A stretch of DNA of 26,025 nucleotides, taken from positions 1 to 26,025 of the forward strand of contig JBCDAA010000078.1 of the NCBI GenBank assembly GCA_039186435.1. The letters are read 5' to 3'. The position numbers were made by a program, and so were the translations under genes. Of this stretch, positions 1 through 7,574 are shown in pieces. The DNA comes from JALVDI01 sp039186435 (GTDB lineage: Bacteria > Myxococcota_A > Polyangia > Polyangiales > Houyiibacteriaceae). The notes beneath the pieces are model-generated. The model did no database searches. It was given only the letters and a program-made list of their open reading frames with translations, and was not told where the DNA came from. The stretch's first letter is position 1; each line of letters opens with the position of its first letter.

Positions 1-121
1 AAAGCTCGTGCGCGTCGTGCAGCCGAAGCGAAGCGGAGGGAAACCAGTAGGAGGGAACCCCCTGCCCCGCTCCCGAACGGCCGCTCAAGATCCGCCCGAA
101 ATGCTAAAGCCGAAACGCTAA
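1..121 (+). CDS. Possible 3' end of a rightward gene (uncertain)
   Basis: The frame starting at base 2 is open from the window edge and ends at TAA 119-121, inside the second copy of the tandem repeat. Its first dozen codons are rich in G/C at the third position, like the real genes here, and it would encode a basic tail (KLVRVVQPKRSGG...). A second frame from base 1 is also open, to TAA 133-135, so the choice is not secure. If real, this gene converges on the E2 gene and both stop codons lie in repeat units. No function can be assigned. Confidence 0.22.
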   Translation, partial: KLVRVVQPKRSGGKPVGGNPLPRSRTAAQDPPEMLKPKR

Positions 122-207
122 AGCCGAAACGCTAAAGCCGAAACGCTAAAGCCGAATCGCTAAAGCCGAAACGCTATAGCTCCGAAACGAAAACCGAAAC
201 GCTAAAC
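96..207. repeat. 14-bp tandem repeat, about 8 units, at the E2 gene end
   Basis: Units of CCGAAACGCTAAAG begin at 96, 110, 124, 138, 152 and 166, with single-base variants (CCGAAATG..., CCGAATCG..., ...CTATAG). A degraded unit follows at 180-193 and a last one at 194-207. The last unit contains the TAG stop of the E2 gene (CTA at 202-204 on the plus strand). There are no spacers, so it is not a CRISPR array. Because 14 is not a multiple of three, successive units place stops in different frames. Confidence 0.93.
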
Positions 208-1575
208 CATCTCAAGAAACAAACGATCCGGCGACTCCAAATAACCGATGATGTCGTAAGCGAACGCAGCACCAATGTGCCCGTCCACGATCCGGTGATC
301 GAAGCTCAACGAAAGCAACATCACATCACCGATCACGATCTCATCACCGCGCACCACCGGCTTTCGCTTCATCTGGTGCACCCCGAGAATCCCCACCTCC
401 GGATGGTTCAGCACCGGCGTCGCGAAAAGCCCGCCCTGCTTGCCGAGGGACGTGATCGTAAACGTCGAGCCGCTCAGCTCCTCCGGCTTCAGCGAGCCCG
501 TACGCGCGCCCTCGCCAAGCCGGTCGATCTCCCGCGCCACATCCAGGATCGAACGCCGGTCCGCGTCCTGAATCACCGGCACCATCAGCCCGGCATCCGT
601 CGCGGCCGCAATGCCGATGTTGTAGTACTTCCGGTACACCAGCTCGTTGCTGCTCTCGTCGAGGGCGCTGTTGAGCACTGGGTGCTTTTTCAGCGCCGCC
701 ACCACCGCCTTCACGATGAAGGGCAGGTAGCTCAGGCGAACGCCGGCTTCCTCTGCGGCGGGCTTTAGGCGCTTTCGCAGCGCGATCAGCTCCGTCACGT
801 CGCACTCCTCCACAAAGGTGAAGTGCGCCGCCGTGTTCTTGGTCATCTGCATGCGCTGCGCGATGCGGCGCCGAATGCCGACGAAGGGCTTTCGCTCCTC
901 GCGCGCGCCCGCCGGAATGGCCGCAGGAGGCGCAACCGCAGCGGCCGCAGCCGGAGCAGGCGGAGCGACCGGATGCGTACCGGTCGCGGCCTGTCCTGCA
1001 AAGCCCTTCACATCGGCGCGCGTCGTCCGCCCACCCGGCCCCGAGGGCTGAATCCGGCGAAGATCAACGCCGAGATCGCGCGCGAGCTTTCGCGTCGCGG
1101 GCGTCGCCAGGGGCTTCGCCTGAAAGAACTCGATCTGCTGCAGACCGCCCGAGGACGAGGACGACGCGGCCGCGATCGGCTTCGGGCTCGGCGGCTTGAT
1201 CGGCGCGCCGTTGCCGCTCGGCTTCGACTGAAAGAAGCTCGACCCGGGAAGCCCTTCGCGGATGTCGCCCACCGCCGTCGCCGCCGGCTCGGACTTCTTT
1301 TCGGGCGCGCTCGGCGCAGCCTCTGCTCCGCCGCCGCTCATCGCGATCTCCACGACGACCTGCCCGACCTGAGCCACCGCGCCCACGTCGAAATGAATCG
1401 CGGAGATCGTACCCGCACGCGGCGCACCGATCGTCACGGTCGCCTTGTCGGTCATCACCTCGACCATCGGGTCGTCTTCCGCGACGACGTCCCCGACCTT
1501 CACGTGCCAGTCGACGATCTCACCCTCGGTCACACCCTCGCCGATGTCCGGCATCTTGAACTGAAAGGTACTCAT
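202..1575 (-). CDS. bkdB: Dihydrolipoamide acyltransferase E2 of a (branched-chain) 2-oxo acid dehydrogenase complex
   Basis: E2 core enzyme: its lipoyl arm takes the acyl group from E1, and the catalytic domain passes it to CoA. Domains visible in the 457 residues: a lipoyl domain at about 1-80 with the lipoylated lysine K44 in MTDKATV; a Pro/Ala/Ser linker; a peripheral subunit-binding domain at about 157-192 (ATPATRKLARDLGV...GPGGR); a second Ala/Pro linker; and the catalytic domain with the DHRIVDG motif, H427 and D431. Length is normal for a single-lipoyl-domain E2. The ATG at 1575 follows GAGG by 4 nt and lies 6 bp after the E1beta stop, so it is the last visible gene of the operon. The EVMTDKATV lipoyl signature and the BCKDH-like E1 favour branched-chain over pyruvate substrate; that is inference. 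The linker carries FFQSKP and FFQAKP, a repeated motif I cannot explain. Confidence 0.93.
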   Translation of the reverse strand: MSTFQFKMPDIGEGVTEGEIVDWHVKVGDVVAEDDPMVEVMTDKATVTIGAPRAGTISAIHFDVGAVAQVGQVVVEIAMSGGGAEAAPSAPEKKSEPAATAVGDIREGLPGSSFFQSKPSGNGAPIKPPSPKPIAAASSSSSGGLQQIEFFQAKPLATPATRKLARDLGVDLRRIQPSGPGGRTTRADVKGFAGQAATGTHPVAPPAPAAAAAVAPPAAIPAGAREERKPFVGIRRRIAQRMQMTKNTAAHFTFVEECDVTELIALRKRLKPAAEEAGVRLSYLPFIVKAVVAALKKHPVLNSALDESSNELVYRKYYNIGIAAATDAGLMVPVIQDADRRSILDVAREIDRLGEGARTGSLKPEELSGSTFTITSLGKQGGLFATPVLNHPEVGILGVHQMKRKPVVRGDEIVIGDVMLLSLSFDHRIVDGHIGAAFAYDIIGYLESPDRLFLEMV

Positions 1576-1581
1576 GCTGCC

Positions 1582-2562
1582 TCAGGGGATGTAGCGAACG
1601 GTTTCGAGAATCGCCGGCGTGATTCGATGCTGAAGCGGCAGGTACTCCATCTCCAGCGTGTAGGGGAAGGGCGTGTCCCAGCCCGTCACGCGAAGGGGCG
1701 GCGCTTCGAGATGCACGAACGCCTTCTCCGTGATCAGCGAGAGCAGCTCCGCGCCAAACCCACAAGCCTTCGGCGCCTCGTGCACGATCACGACCTTGCC
1801 GGTCTTCTTCACGCTCTCGACGATCGTGTCGATGTCGACGGGCCAGAGCGTTCGCAGGTCGATGACCTCGGCGCTCACGCCTTCCGGCGCGACTTCTTCT
1901 GCGCTCGCGAGGGCCTCGAAGAGCATCGCGCCCCAGGCGACGACCGTGACGTCGGTGCCTTCCTTGACCACCTTCGCCTTGCCGATCGGCAGCGTGTAGT
2001 CCTCCTCGGGCACGTCCATCTTTACCGCGCGATAGACGCGCTTCGGCTCGAAGAAGAGCACCGGGTCGTCGCTGCGAATCGCGCTGATCAGGAGCCCCTT
2101 CGCGTCGTAGGGATTCGAAGGGCACACCACGGTGAGACCCGCGTTGTGAATGAAGAGGGACTCCGGCGACTGGGAGTGATAGTGGCCGCCGCGAATGCCG
2201 CCGCCGACCGGCGTGCGAATCACCATCGGGCAGGTGTACTCCCCGCCGCTGCGGTAGCGGTACTTCGCGACCTCGCTAACGATCTGGTCGTACGCGGGAA
2301 AGATGAAGTCCGCGAACTGAATCTCCGGCACGGGGCGAAGGCCGTAGAGGGCCATGCCCACCGCGGTTCCAATGATGCCGCCCTCGGCAAGAGGCGTGTC
2401 GATGACGCGGTCGTCCCCGAACTCGTCGAAGAGACCCTGCGTGACGCGAAAGACGCCGCCGACTTTGCCGACGTCTTCGCCGAGCACGACAACATCAGGA
2501 TCAGCGCGCATCTCCAAACGGAGCGCGTCGTTGATGGCTTGGACCAAGTTCATTTCCGGCAT
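1582..2562 (-). CDS. bkdA2: 2-oxoisovalerate/pyruvate dehydrogenase E1 beta subunit
   Basis: Beta subunit of the heterotetrameric thiamine-diphosphate-dependent E1 that decarboxylates 2-oxo acids and acylates the lipoyl group of E2. The 326-residue protein has the usual family length. It shows the N-terminal PYR-type domain (VVVLGEDVGKVGGVFRVTQGL, DTPLAEGGIIGTAVGMA, FADFIFPAYDQIVSE) and the C-terminal transketolase domain (ATVV-like VTVVAWG, EVIDLRTLWPVD, HEAPKACGFGAEL). The start at 2562 is preceded by AGGGA about 6 nt upstream; a second ATG lies three codons further in. It sits 16 bp after E1alpha and 6 bp before E2, consistent with one transcript. The GGHYHSQSPES segment is the conserved TPP/subunit-interface region of this family. 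Confidence 0.94.
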   Translation of the reverse strand: MPEMNLVQAINDALRLEMRADPDVVVLGEDVGKVGGVFRVTQGLFDEFGDDRVIDTPLAEGGIIGTAVGMALYGLRPVPEIQFADFIFPAYDQIVSEVAKYRYRSGGEYTCPMVIRTPVGGGIRGGHYHSQSPESLFIHNAGLTVVCPSNPYDAKGLLISAIRSDDPVLFFEPKRVYRAVKMDVPEEDYTLPIGKAKVVKEGTDVTVVAWGAMLFEALASAEEVAPEGVSAEVIDLRTLWPVDIDTIVESVKKTGKVVIVHEAPKACGFGAELLSLITEKAFVHLEAPPLRVTGWDTPFPYTLEMEYLPLQHRITPAILETVRYIP

Positions 2563-2578
2563 GGCTTGTCCCTAATCC

Positions 2579-3709
2579 TCAGTGGTGGTCCTTGGCGCGC
2601 GGCCCGGTAAGCAGCTCTTCGCGCTGCTCCTTCAGGTGCCACGGAATCTCGTCAAATACGTCGTCGAACATCGACCCGAGGCTCGGCTTCGGCTTCTTCT
2701 CGGCGGCCGCGATGCACGCCTTGAGCTCCGCCTCGACCTCGGACTTGTAGGCCTCGTCCTTGGCTTCGTCCCAGGCGCCGCGATGCTCGAGGTGCGTTCG
2801 CAAACGCAGAATCGGATCGGTCATGCGCCACTGCTCGACCTCGTCCTGCACGCGGTAGGCGCGCGGATCGTCGGAGGTCGAGTGACCGCCGACGCGATAC
2901 GTGAGCATTTCGATAAGCGTCGGCCCCTCGCCGCGGGAAGCCCGAAGCACCGCGTCGCGAACCACCTTCCAGGTCGCGAGCACGTCGTTGCCGTCCACGC
3001 GAACGCCCTTGACGCCGTAGGCGATGCCCTTCTGCGCAAAGGTCGCCGAGGCGGTCTGCTTTTCGCTCGGCACGCTGATGGCCCAGCGATTGTTGCGACA
3101 AAGGAAAACCACTGGCGCGTTCATCACGCCCGCGAAGTTCAAACCGGTGTGAAACTCGCTCGAGCTCGTGGCGCCCTCGCCGAAGTAGACGCTGACGACC
3201 TCGTCGTTGCCCTTCTTGCGCGCCGCCCAGCCAAAGCCAACCGCCTGCGTGATCTGCGTTCCGATCGGCGAGCTCACCGAACCGAAGCGATAGGGCCGTC
3301 CGGTGTAGTGATCCGGCATCTGGCGACCCTGCACGACGTCCTCCGCGTTGCCGTACATGTTGTCGACGTAGTGCTGCAGCGGAAAGCCGCGGTAGAGGAG
3401 CGCGCCAAACTCGCGGTAGCAGGGAAAGATCCAGTCGCTCGCACGCATCGCCGCGGCGGAGCCGATGATGCACGCTTCCTCGCCGAGAGAACCGATGTGA
3501 AAACCGATGCGACCCTGACGCTGAAGACGCTCGAGCTGCCCGTCGATCACGCGGGTGCGAACCATCGCGCGGTAGAGATCGAGCACCGTCTCAAGAGGCA
3601 GCTTCGGATCATGCTGCGCGCGCAGGCTTCCGTCGCGTTCGATGACCGACGGGACATCCGCGTCGCCTTCGGGCGTGCGAATCGGTACGACCTGATGTTG
3701 CGTTTGCAT
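2579..3709 (-). CDS. bkdA1: Branched-chain 2-oxo acid dehydrogenase E1 alpha subunit
   Basis: Alpha subunit of the ThDP-dependent E1. The diphosphate-binding motif begins YFGEGATSS (about 176-183) and ends CRNN (about 204-207). GEG in place of the GDG of pyruvate dehydrogenases is also found in branched-chain E1alpha, as I recall for the human enzyme. The phosphorylation-loop equivalent GGHSTSDDP and the FPCYRE and MPDHY segments also match the branched-chain branch. At 376 residues it is full length. The ATG at 3709 has AGGAAGG ending 6 nt upstream and lies 24 bp after the lipA stop. Substrate range (isovalerate-type versus pyruvate) is inferred, but the alpha-subunit assignment is firm. In myxobacteria such complexes can feed branched-chain fatty acid synthesis; this is context, not seen here. 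Confidence 0.93.
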   Translation of the reverse strand: MQTQHQVVPIRTPEGDADVPSVIERDGSLRAQHDPKLPLETVLDLYRAMVRTRVIDGQLERLQRQGRIGFHIGSLGEEACIIGSAAAMRASDWIFPCYREFGALLYRGFPLQHYVDNMYGNAEDVVQGRQMPDHYTGRPYRFGSVSSPIGTQITQAVGFGWAARKKGNDEVVSVYFGEGATSSSEFHTGLNFAGVMNAPVVFLCRNNRWAISVPSEKQTASATFAQKGIAYGVKGVRVDGNDVLATWKVVRDAVLRASRGEGPTLIEMLTYRVGGHSTSDDPRAYRVQDEVEQWRMTDPILRLRTHLEHRGAWDEAKDEAYKSEVEAELKACIAAAEKKPKPSLGSMFDDVFDEIPWHLKEQREELLTGPRAKDHH

Positions 3710-3733
3710 AGGCTGCCTTCCTGACTTTCGCGT

Positions 3734-4681
3734 CTACGCCAACACGGCGAGGCGCTTTTTCTTACCGTAGCGGTCGACGTTCGACGGCCGGTGCGCTCCG
3801 GTGAGCACGCCGTGGAGAAACGCCTCCGCGGCCCGATAGCTCGAACGAACGAGCGGGCCGGATGCGACGAAGCGAAAGCCCATCGCAACGCCCGCTTCTT
3901 CGTAGCGGGCAAACTCTTCCGGCGAAACGTAGCGCTGCACGTCCGCGTGCTTCGGCGTCGGCCGGAGGTACTGGCCGATCGTGAGCACATCGACGTCCGC
4001 CTCTCGAAGCAGCTGCATCGCTTCGAGCATCTCGTCTTCCGTTTCGCCGATGCCGACCATCAGCGAAGACTTCGTCACGTTCGCGCCCGCATCCTTGGCC
4101 CAGCGAAGCACGTTGGCGCTTCGCTCCCAGCTGCAGCGCGCGTCACGGATCTTTCGCTGAAGTCGCGGAACGACCTCCACGTTGTGCGCAAAGACATCCG
4201 GCGCGCCGTCACGAATCACGGTTTCGACATCACGGCGCACGCCCTGAAAGTCACCGAGGAGCGTTTCGACGAGAAGCTCCGGCGAGTAGTGCTTGATGCG
4301 CTGGATGGTCTGCGCGACGTGCGCTGCGCCACCGTCGAGGAGGTCGTCGCGATCGACCATCGTGACGACGACGTACGCGAGATCGAGACCGCCAAGGGCA
4401 CGTCCGGTGTTCTCCGGTTCGCGCGGATCCACGAAGCCCTGCGGGTTGCCGGTCTTGACCGAACAGAAACGACATCCCCGCGTGCAGGTATCACCGAGGA
4501 TCATGATCGTGGCGGTGCCCTGCGCCCAGCACTCGAAGATGTTCGGACAGCGCGCTTCCTCGCAGACCGTGTGAAGGTCGCGGCTTCGCATCTGCCCTTT
4601 GAGGCTCTCAAAGCGCTCCTGCCCGTCGCCGTTCGGAAGACGAACCCGAAGCCATTTGGGCTTTCGTGCGGGCAGGGTCAC
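3734..4681 (-). CDS. lipA: Lipoyl synthase (radical SAM)
   Basis: Inserts two sulfur atoms into octanoyl groups bound to E2/GcvH proteins to form lipoate. All family cysteines are present: auxiliary cluster C40-x4-C45-x5-C51, radical-SAM cluster C66-x3-C70-x2-C73 (CTRGCRFC), and the C-terminal RSSY serine region (about 279-282). The 315 residues are full length. The start is GTG at 4681. No Shine-Dalgarno sequence precedes it, but a sigma70-like promoter places the predicted transcript start at or next to this GTG, suggesting a leaderless mRNA. It is the first gene of a unit with E1alpha, E1beta and E2, so the cofactor-maturation enzyme is co-expressed with the complex it serves. lipB is not in the window. 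Confidence 0.96.
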   Translation of the reverse strand: MTLPARKPKWLRVRLPNGDGQERFESLKGQMRSRDLHTVCEEARCPNIFECWAQGTATIMILGDTCTRGCRFCSVKTGNPQGFVDPREPENTGRALGGLDLAYVVVTMVDRDDLLDGGAAHVAQTIQRIKHYSPELLVETLLGDFQGVRRDVETVIRDGAPDVFAHNVEVVPRLQRKIRDARCSWERSANVLRWAKDAGANVTKSSLMVGIGETEDEMLEAMQLLREADVDVLTIGQYLRPTPKHADVQRYVSPEEFARYEEAGVAMGFRFVASGPLVRSSYRAAEAFLHGVLTGAHRPSNVDRYGKKKRLAVLA

Positions 4682-4716
4682 GCGTGGAACCTAGAGGGAG
4701 GGCCGGACACTGTCAA
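4682..4716 (-). promoter_or_regulatory. Sigma70-type promoter of the lipA-bkd operon
   Basis: On the minus strand, -35 TTGACA (plus-strand 4711-4716) is followed by a 17-bp spacer and -10 TAGGTT (4688-4693). Six bases separate the -10 box from the GTG start of lipA, so transcription would begin at about the first base of the start codon. The -35 hexamer and spacing match the canonical housekeeping promoter exactly. Confidence 0.75.
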
Positions 4717-4873
4717 CCCATCGAAATCAAAGCGAAACTGGCGCATCGCGTCATAGCGTGAGGTCTTTGCAGACCACGGTTTTGAAGGGGCGGAAAAGCC
4801 GATCCATTCACCAGAGCGCATGCCGACTAGGGATCCATACGGTTCGCTCGCAAACGCTTGCGTTCACCGCTTC

Positions 4874-4905
4874 GTTAGTCAAAACTTACGTAAGTGGGTG
4901 CTTAC
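4874..4905. promoter_or_regulatory. Two abutting inverted repeats, probable ArsR autoregulatory operator
   Basis: Two 16-bp sites of form GTWAG-N6-CTTAC lie end to end: GTTAG (4874-4878)...CTTAC (4885-4889), and GTAAG (4890-4894)...CTTAC (4901-4905). At their junction they form a perfect 12-bp palindrome ACTTACGTAAGT (4884-4895). The second site covers the GTG start codon of the ArsR gene. ArsR proteins bind such dyads as dimers and often repress their own genes; the assignment to this ArsR is inferred from position. Confidence 0.7.
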
Positions 4906-5214
4906 ACAAGCTCGGCGGATTCGGTCCTTGATGCGCTTGGAGACAAGACCCGGCGAGCCATCGTGGCGTCGCTGAAGGAAGGGCCGCGATCGGTAACCGC
5001 CCTGGCGGCGGACCTGCCCGTCAGCCGGCCCGCGGTCTCGCAGCATCTTCAGGTGCTCGCGCGCGCCGGCCTTGTGAGCGCGGAGCGCAGCGGAACGCGC
5101 CGGATGTACCGGCTCGAAGCCAAAGGGCTGCAGACGCTTCGGCAGTACGTCGACGCGTTTTGGGAGGACGTGCTCACAGCCTTTGCGAAGGAAGCAGAGC
5201 GGGAGGAACGATGA
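4894..5214 (+). CDS. ArsR-family winged-helix regulator (AHSA1-partner type)
   Basis: 106-residue ArsR/SmtB-fold repressor. It shows the family pattern DSVLDALGDKTRRAIV (helix 1-2), then the helix-turn-helix RSVTALAADLPVSRPAVSQHLQVLARAGLV, then the wing (AERSGTRRMYRLEAKGL). No cysteine-rich metal site is present, so it belongs to the non-metal class that commonly pairs with an AHSA1/SRPBCC gene, as here. The GTG start lies inside an operator-like palindrome and has no clear ribosome-binding site. Its stop overlaps the next start (ATGA at 5211-5214), implying translational coupling. It is divergent from lipA with about 210 bp between starts. The ligand is unknown. Confidence 0.9.
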   Translation: MGAYTSSADSVLDALGDKTRRAIVASLKEGPRSVTALAADLPVSRPAVSQHLQVLARAGLVSAERSGTRRMYRLEAKGLQTLRQYVDAFWEDVLTAFAKEAEREER

Positions 5215-5645
5215 CGATCGCGCCGGTGGTGAAGACGCTCGAGCTCTCATGCTCCGTCGAGCACGCGTTTACGGTGTTCACGCAGCGCATGGCGACCTGG
5301 TGGCCCTTGGCGACCCACTCCATCGCCGGCGTCAACGCCGAGTCCGTCACGGTGGAAGGCGAAGTCGGCGGGCGCATCGTCGAGCGCGCGAGCGACGGAT
5401 CCGAACACGTTTGGGGAACGATCTTGATCTGGGAACCGCCGACGCGTCTCGCCTTCACCTGGCATCCAGGACGGGACGCCTCGAGCGCGCAGCACGTTGA
5501 GGTTCGCTTTGAGAGCGGCACGTCGACGACCGTCACCCTCACGCATAAGGGCTGGGAAAAACTCGGCGACGAGGCGCAGACCCATCGCGACGGCTACGAC
5601 TCCGGGTGGGACGGTGTTCTCGCGGACTACGTCGGCGCGATCTGA
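5211..5645 (+). CDS. AHSA1/START-like SRPBCC domain protein
   Basis: 144-residue cytosolic protein of the SRPBCC helix-grip superfamily, AHSA1-like branch. The pattern is typical: LELSCSVEHAFTVFTQRMATWWP at the N terminus, GEVGGRIVERASDGSEHVWGTILIWEPPTRLAFTW in the sheet, and the amphipathic C-terminal helix QTHRDGYDSGWDGVLADYV. The upstream open frame continues, but ATG 5211 is chosen because it overlaps the ArsR stop as ATGA and has GGAGGAACG directly before it. The ArsR/AHSA1 pair is a common two-gene cassette, with the SRPBCC partner thought to bind hydrophobic ligands; the specific ligand is unknown. It converges on the response regulator gene with a gap of only 4 bp. Confidence 0.9.
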   Translation: MTIAPVVKTLELSCSVEHAFTVFTQRMATWWPLATHSIAGVNAESVTVEGEVGGRIVERASDGSEHVWGTILIWEPPTRLAFTWHPGRDASSAQHVEVRFESGTSTTVTLTHKGWEKLGDEAQTHRDGYDSGWDGVLADYVGAI

Positions 5646-5649
5646 TCGC

Positions 5650-6402
5650 CTACATGCCGCGAAATCGCCGACGAAAGGAGTTGGCGATCGGCAGCACATC
5701 CCCGCGGCCTTTGAGCGTCAACGAATAGCGGCCATCCGCGTCCTTTCGGACGTGCTCGATGGCGCTGACGCGGACGATCACGCTCCGATGCACCTGCCAA
5801 AATTCGTCGGGGTCGAGCTTCGAAAGAAGCTCCTTCAGCGACATGCGAATGGTCGCGTCCCCGGTCGTGCTGAGGACTTCGGTGTATTTGTCCTGCGCAC
5901 GAAAGGCGAGGATCTCGTCGATGGAACAGAGGCGCACCGTGTCGCCCACGCTCGCCGTCACCCACTGAAGACGCTCCGGCTCCTTTCGAAGTTCGTGAAG
6001 CTCCGCCAGAAGGTGCTTCATCGATGCGGGACTCGTATCGAGACGCCCGCGAAGTCGGCGCACACTCTCGGCGAGGCGCTTTTCCGCGACGGGCTTGAGT
6101 AGATAGTCGATCGCCCCGCGCTCAAAGGCGGCGACGGCTTCGTCCGCATGCGCAGTCACAAACACCACGTGGGTCGACTCCGGAAGCGCCGCCGCAACGC
6201 CAAGGCCGTCGAGGGCGGGCATCCGCAAGTCGAGAAACGCAGCGACGCATTGATGCGCGTGTCCGAGACGAACGGCGGAGGGACCATCGGCCGCTTCGAT
6301 GATCTCCGCCTCGGGCCAAAGGCGCCCGAGCAGCTCCACAAACGCGCGGCGCTGCGGGTCTTCATCTTCGGCAACAAGCACGGTCGTCATCGCGGACGTC
6401 AT
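5650..6402 (-). CDS. LytTR-family response regulator
   Basis: 250-residue two-component response regulator. The receiver domain (about 7-120) has the acidic pair in VAEDED, phospho-acceptor D58 (FLDLRMPALDG), switch T83 (FVTAHAD) and K103 (YLLKPV). After a linker, a LytTR DNA-binding domain (about 150-248) shows SIDEILAFRAQDKYTEV, FWQVHRSVIVRVSAIEHV and a C-terminal basic NSFRRRFRGM. LytTR regulators control cell-envelope, secretion and surface genes in many bacteria. Its ATG at 6402 overlaps the kinase stop (ATGA); a second ATG four codons in, at 6390, is possible. It is the last gene of the lactamase-kinase-regulator unit. Target promoters cannot be identified from the window. Confidence 0.95.
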   Translation of the reverse strand: MTSAMTTVLVAEDEDPQRRAFVELLGRLWPEAEIIEAADGPSAVRLGHAHQCVAAFLDLRMPALDGLGVAAALPESTHVVFVTAHADEAVAAFERGAIDYLLKPVAEKRLAESVRRLRGRLDTSPASMKHLLAELHELRKEPERLQWVTASVGDTVRLCSIDEILAFRAQDKYTEVLSTTGDATIRMSLKELLSKLDPDEFWQVHRSVIVRVSAIEHVRKDADGRYSLTLKGRGDVLPIANSFRRRFRGM

Positions 6403-7574
6403 CGCGAATCCACCGGAATGCGAAGCTCGGCGATGGCGCCGCCTTCCGGGCGATTCTGAAGCGAGAACTTTGCTTGTCCGCGATAGCGGAGCGCCAGCTG
6501 GCGATGAAGATTCGCAAGCCCCACGCCGCCGCCGCCGCCTTCGCGAAGACCCGGCCCTTCGTCCGCCACCGACACGATCAACTCGTCGCCTTCCATCGCC
6601 ACACGAACGTCGACCCGCGCGGCCATCGCCGGACGTACGCCGTGCACGATCGCGTTTTCGACAAGGGTCAGGAGCAAGAGCGGTGGAAACTCGATCAACC
6701 CCAGCGAGTCGTCCGCCTCGATGGCGTAGTTGAGCCGCTCAATGCGCACGCTCATCACCTCCAGGTAGCTTTCCACCATCTCGAGCTGCTGGCCGAGAGT
6801 ACTCTCGACGTCGCTTTCGCGAAGGCGCGGAATCGTCGCGCGAAAATAGCTGGTGAGGGCATCCAGCGCGGAGGCCGCCGAGGCGGGATCCACCGTGATC
6901 AGGGAACGCACCGAGGCCAGCGCGTTGAAGAGAAAGTGCGGCTCGAGCTGCGCCTGCAGGATCGAAAGGCGCAGATCGAGATCCCGGTTCGCGTCGCGGA
7001 GATCTTGAATCTCCTGCCAGCGCTTTCCTTCGACGAGTTCCTCCCGATAGCGACGATAGGCGAGAAAGCCGCCGAGCATTCCGTAGATGAAGAGCAGGAT
7101 GGCCACGTTCGCGACCAGCATCAGCGCCGCGTTCATGCCTTCCGGAGGATGCGCCGGCTCGGGTCTTTCGAGCGCGTCCTCCACAATGGCGGACGCGAGC
7201 ATGTCCGCGCCAAAACTGATCGCGACACCTGCGACAAGCGCGATGCGAATTCCCCAGAGCTCCTTTTGGGGCGCCATCGCACGCGTTCGAACCAGCGTTG
7301 CGAGCGCCGGCCCGGCGGAAACCAGCGTCAGTCCGCCGAAGAACACGCCAGCAAAGATGACGACCGCAGAGGTGACGTCCTGGGTGCTGGCGTAGCGACC
7401 GAGCGCGTTGAGGAAACCAAAGGCGCCGAGGGCGACCACCGCGACGAGCGTTCGTCCGCGCAGCCAGGGCCACGAGAACGCCGGAAAGTTCTGATAGGAT
7501 GCAAAGCTGCGGCTCGAGCGTCGGAGAAACGCTTCCGGCAAAGGCTCATCGAGGGACGCAGTCGGACCGATCAC
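6399..7574 (-). CDS. LytS/YehU-type sensor histidine kinase
   Basis: Membrane sensor kinase, partner of the adjacent LytTR regulator. Numbered from the chosen start (391 residues), four hydrophobic segments lie at about 43-58, 68-89, 108-131 and 149-174, followed by a short coiled linker. The His_kinase domain has QLEPHFLFNALASV (phospho-accepting H213), the N box LLLLTLVENAIVHG, and the ATP-lid glycines ADEGPGLREGGGGGVGL. No extracellular ligand-binding domain is seen. The open frame runs further upstream, but GTG 7574 overlaps the lactamase stop as GTGA. This mirrors the ATGA overlap with the regulator, so all three genes look translationally coupled. The signal is unknown. Confidence 0.93.
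   Translation of the reverse strand: MIGPTASLDEPLPEAFLRRSSRSFASYQNFPAFSWPWLRGRTLVAVVALGAFGFLNALGRYASTQDVTSAVVIFAGVFFGGLTLVSAGPALATLVRTRAMAPQKELWGIRIALVAGVAISFGADMLASAIVEDALERPEPAHPPEGMNAALMLVANVAILLFIYGMLGGFLAYRRYREELVEGKRWQEIQDLRDANRDLDLRLSILQAQLEPHFLFNALASVRSLITVDPASAASALDALTSYFRATIPRLRESDVESTLGQQLEMVESYLEVMSVRIERLNYAIEADDSLGLIEFPPLLLLTLVENAIVHGVRPAMAARVDVRVAMEGDELIVSVADEGPGLREGGGGGVGLANLHRQLALRYRGQAKFSLQNRPEGGAIAELRIPVDSR

Noticed and set aside
96..207. Possible CRISPR array
   Set aside because: Units are 14 bp, directly adjacent with no spacers, and no cas genes are present; the same reasoning excludes 25902-25971.
823..2610. Long plus-strand frame of 595 codons opposite the E2 and E1beta genes
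   Set aside because: Arg/His-rich translation without domains, antisense to two clearly recognisable enzymes; a GC-rich shadow frame. The same applies to long antisense frames at 2582-3724, 6474-7682, 7499-9052, 18405-19925, 19774-21057, 20058-21377 and 24747-25925.
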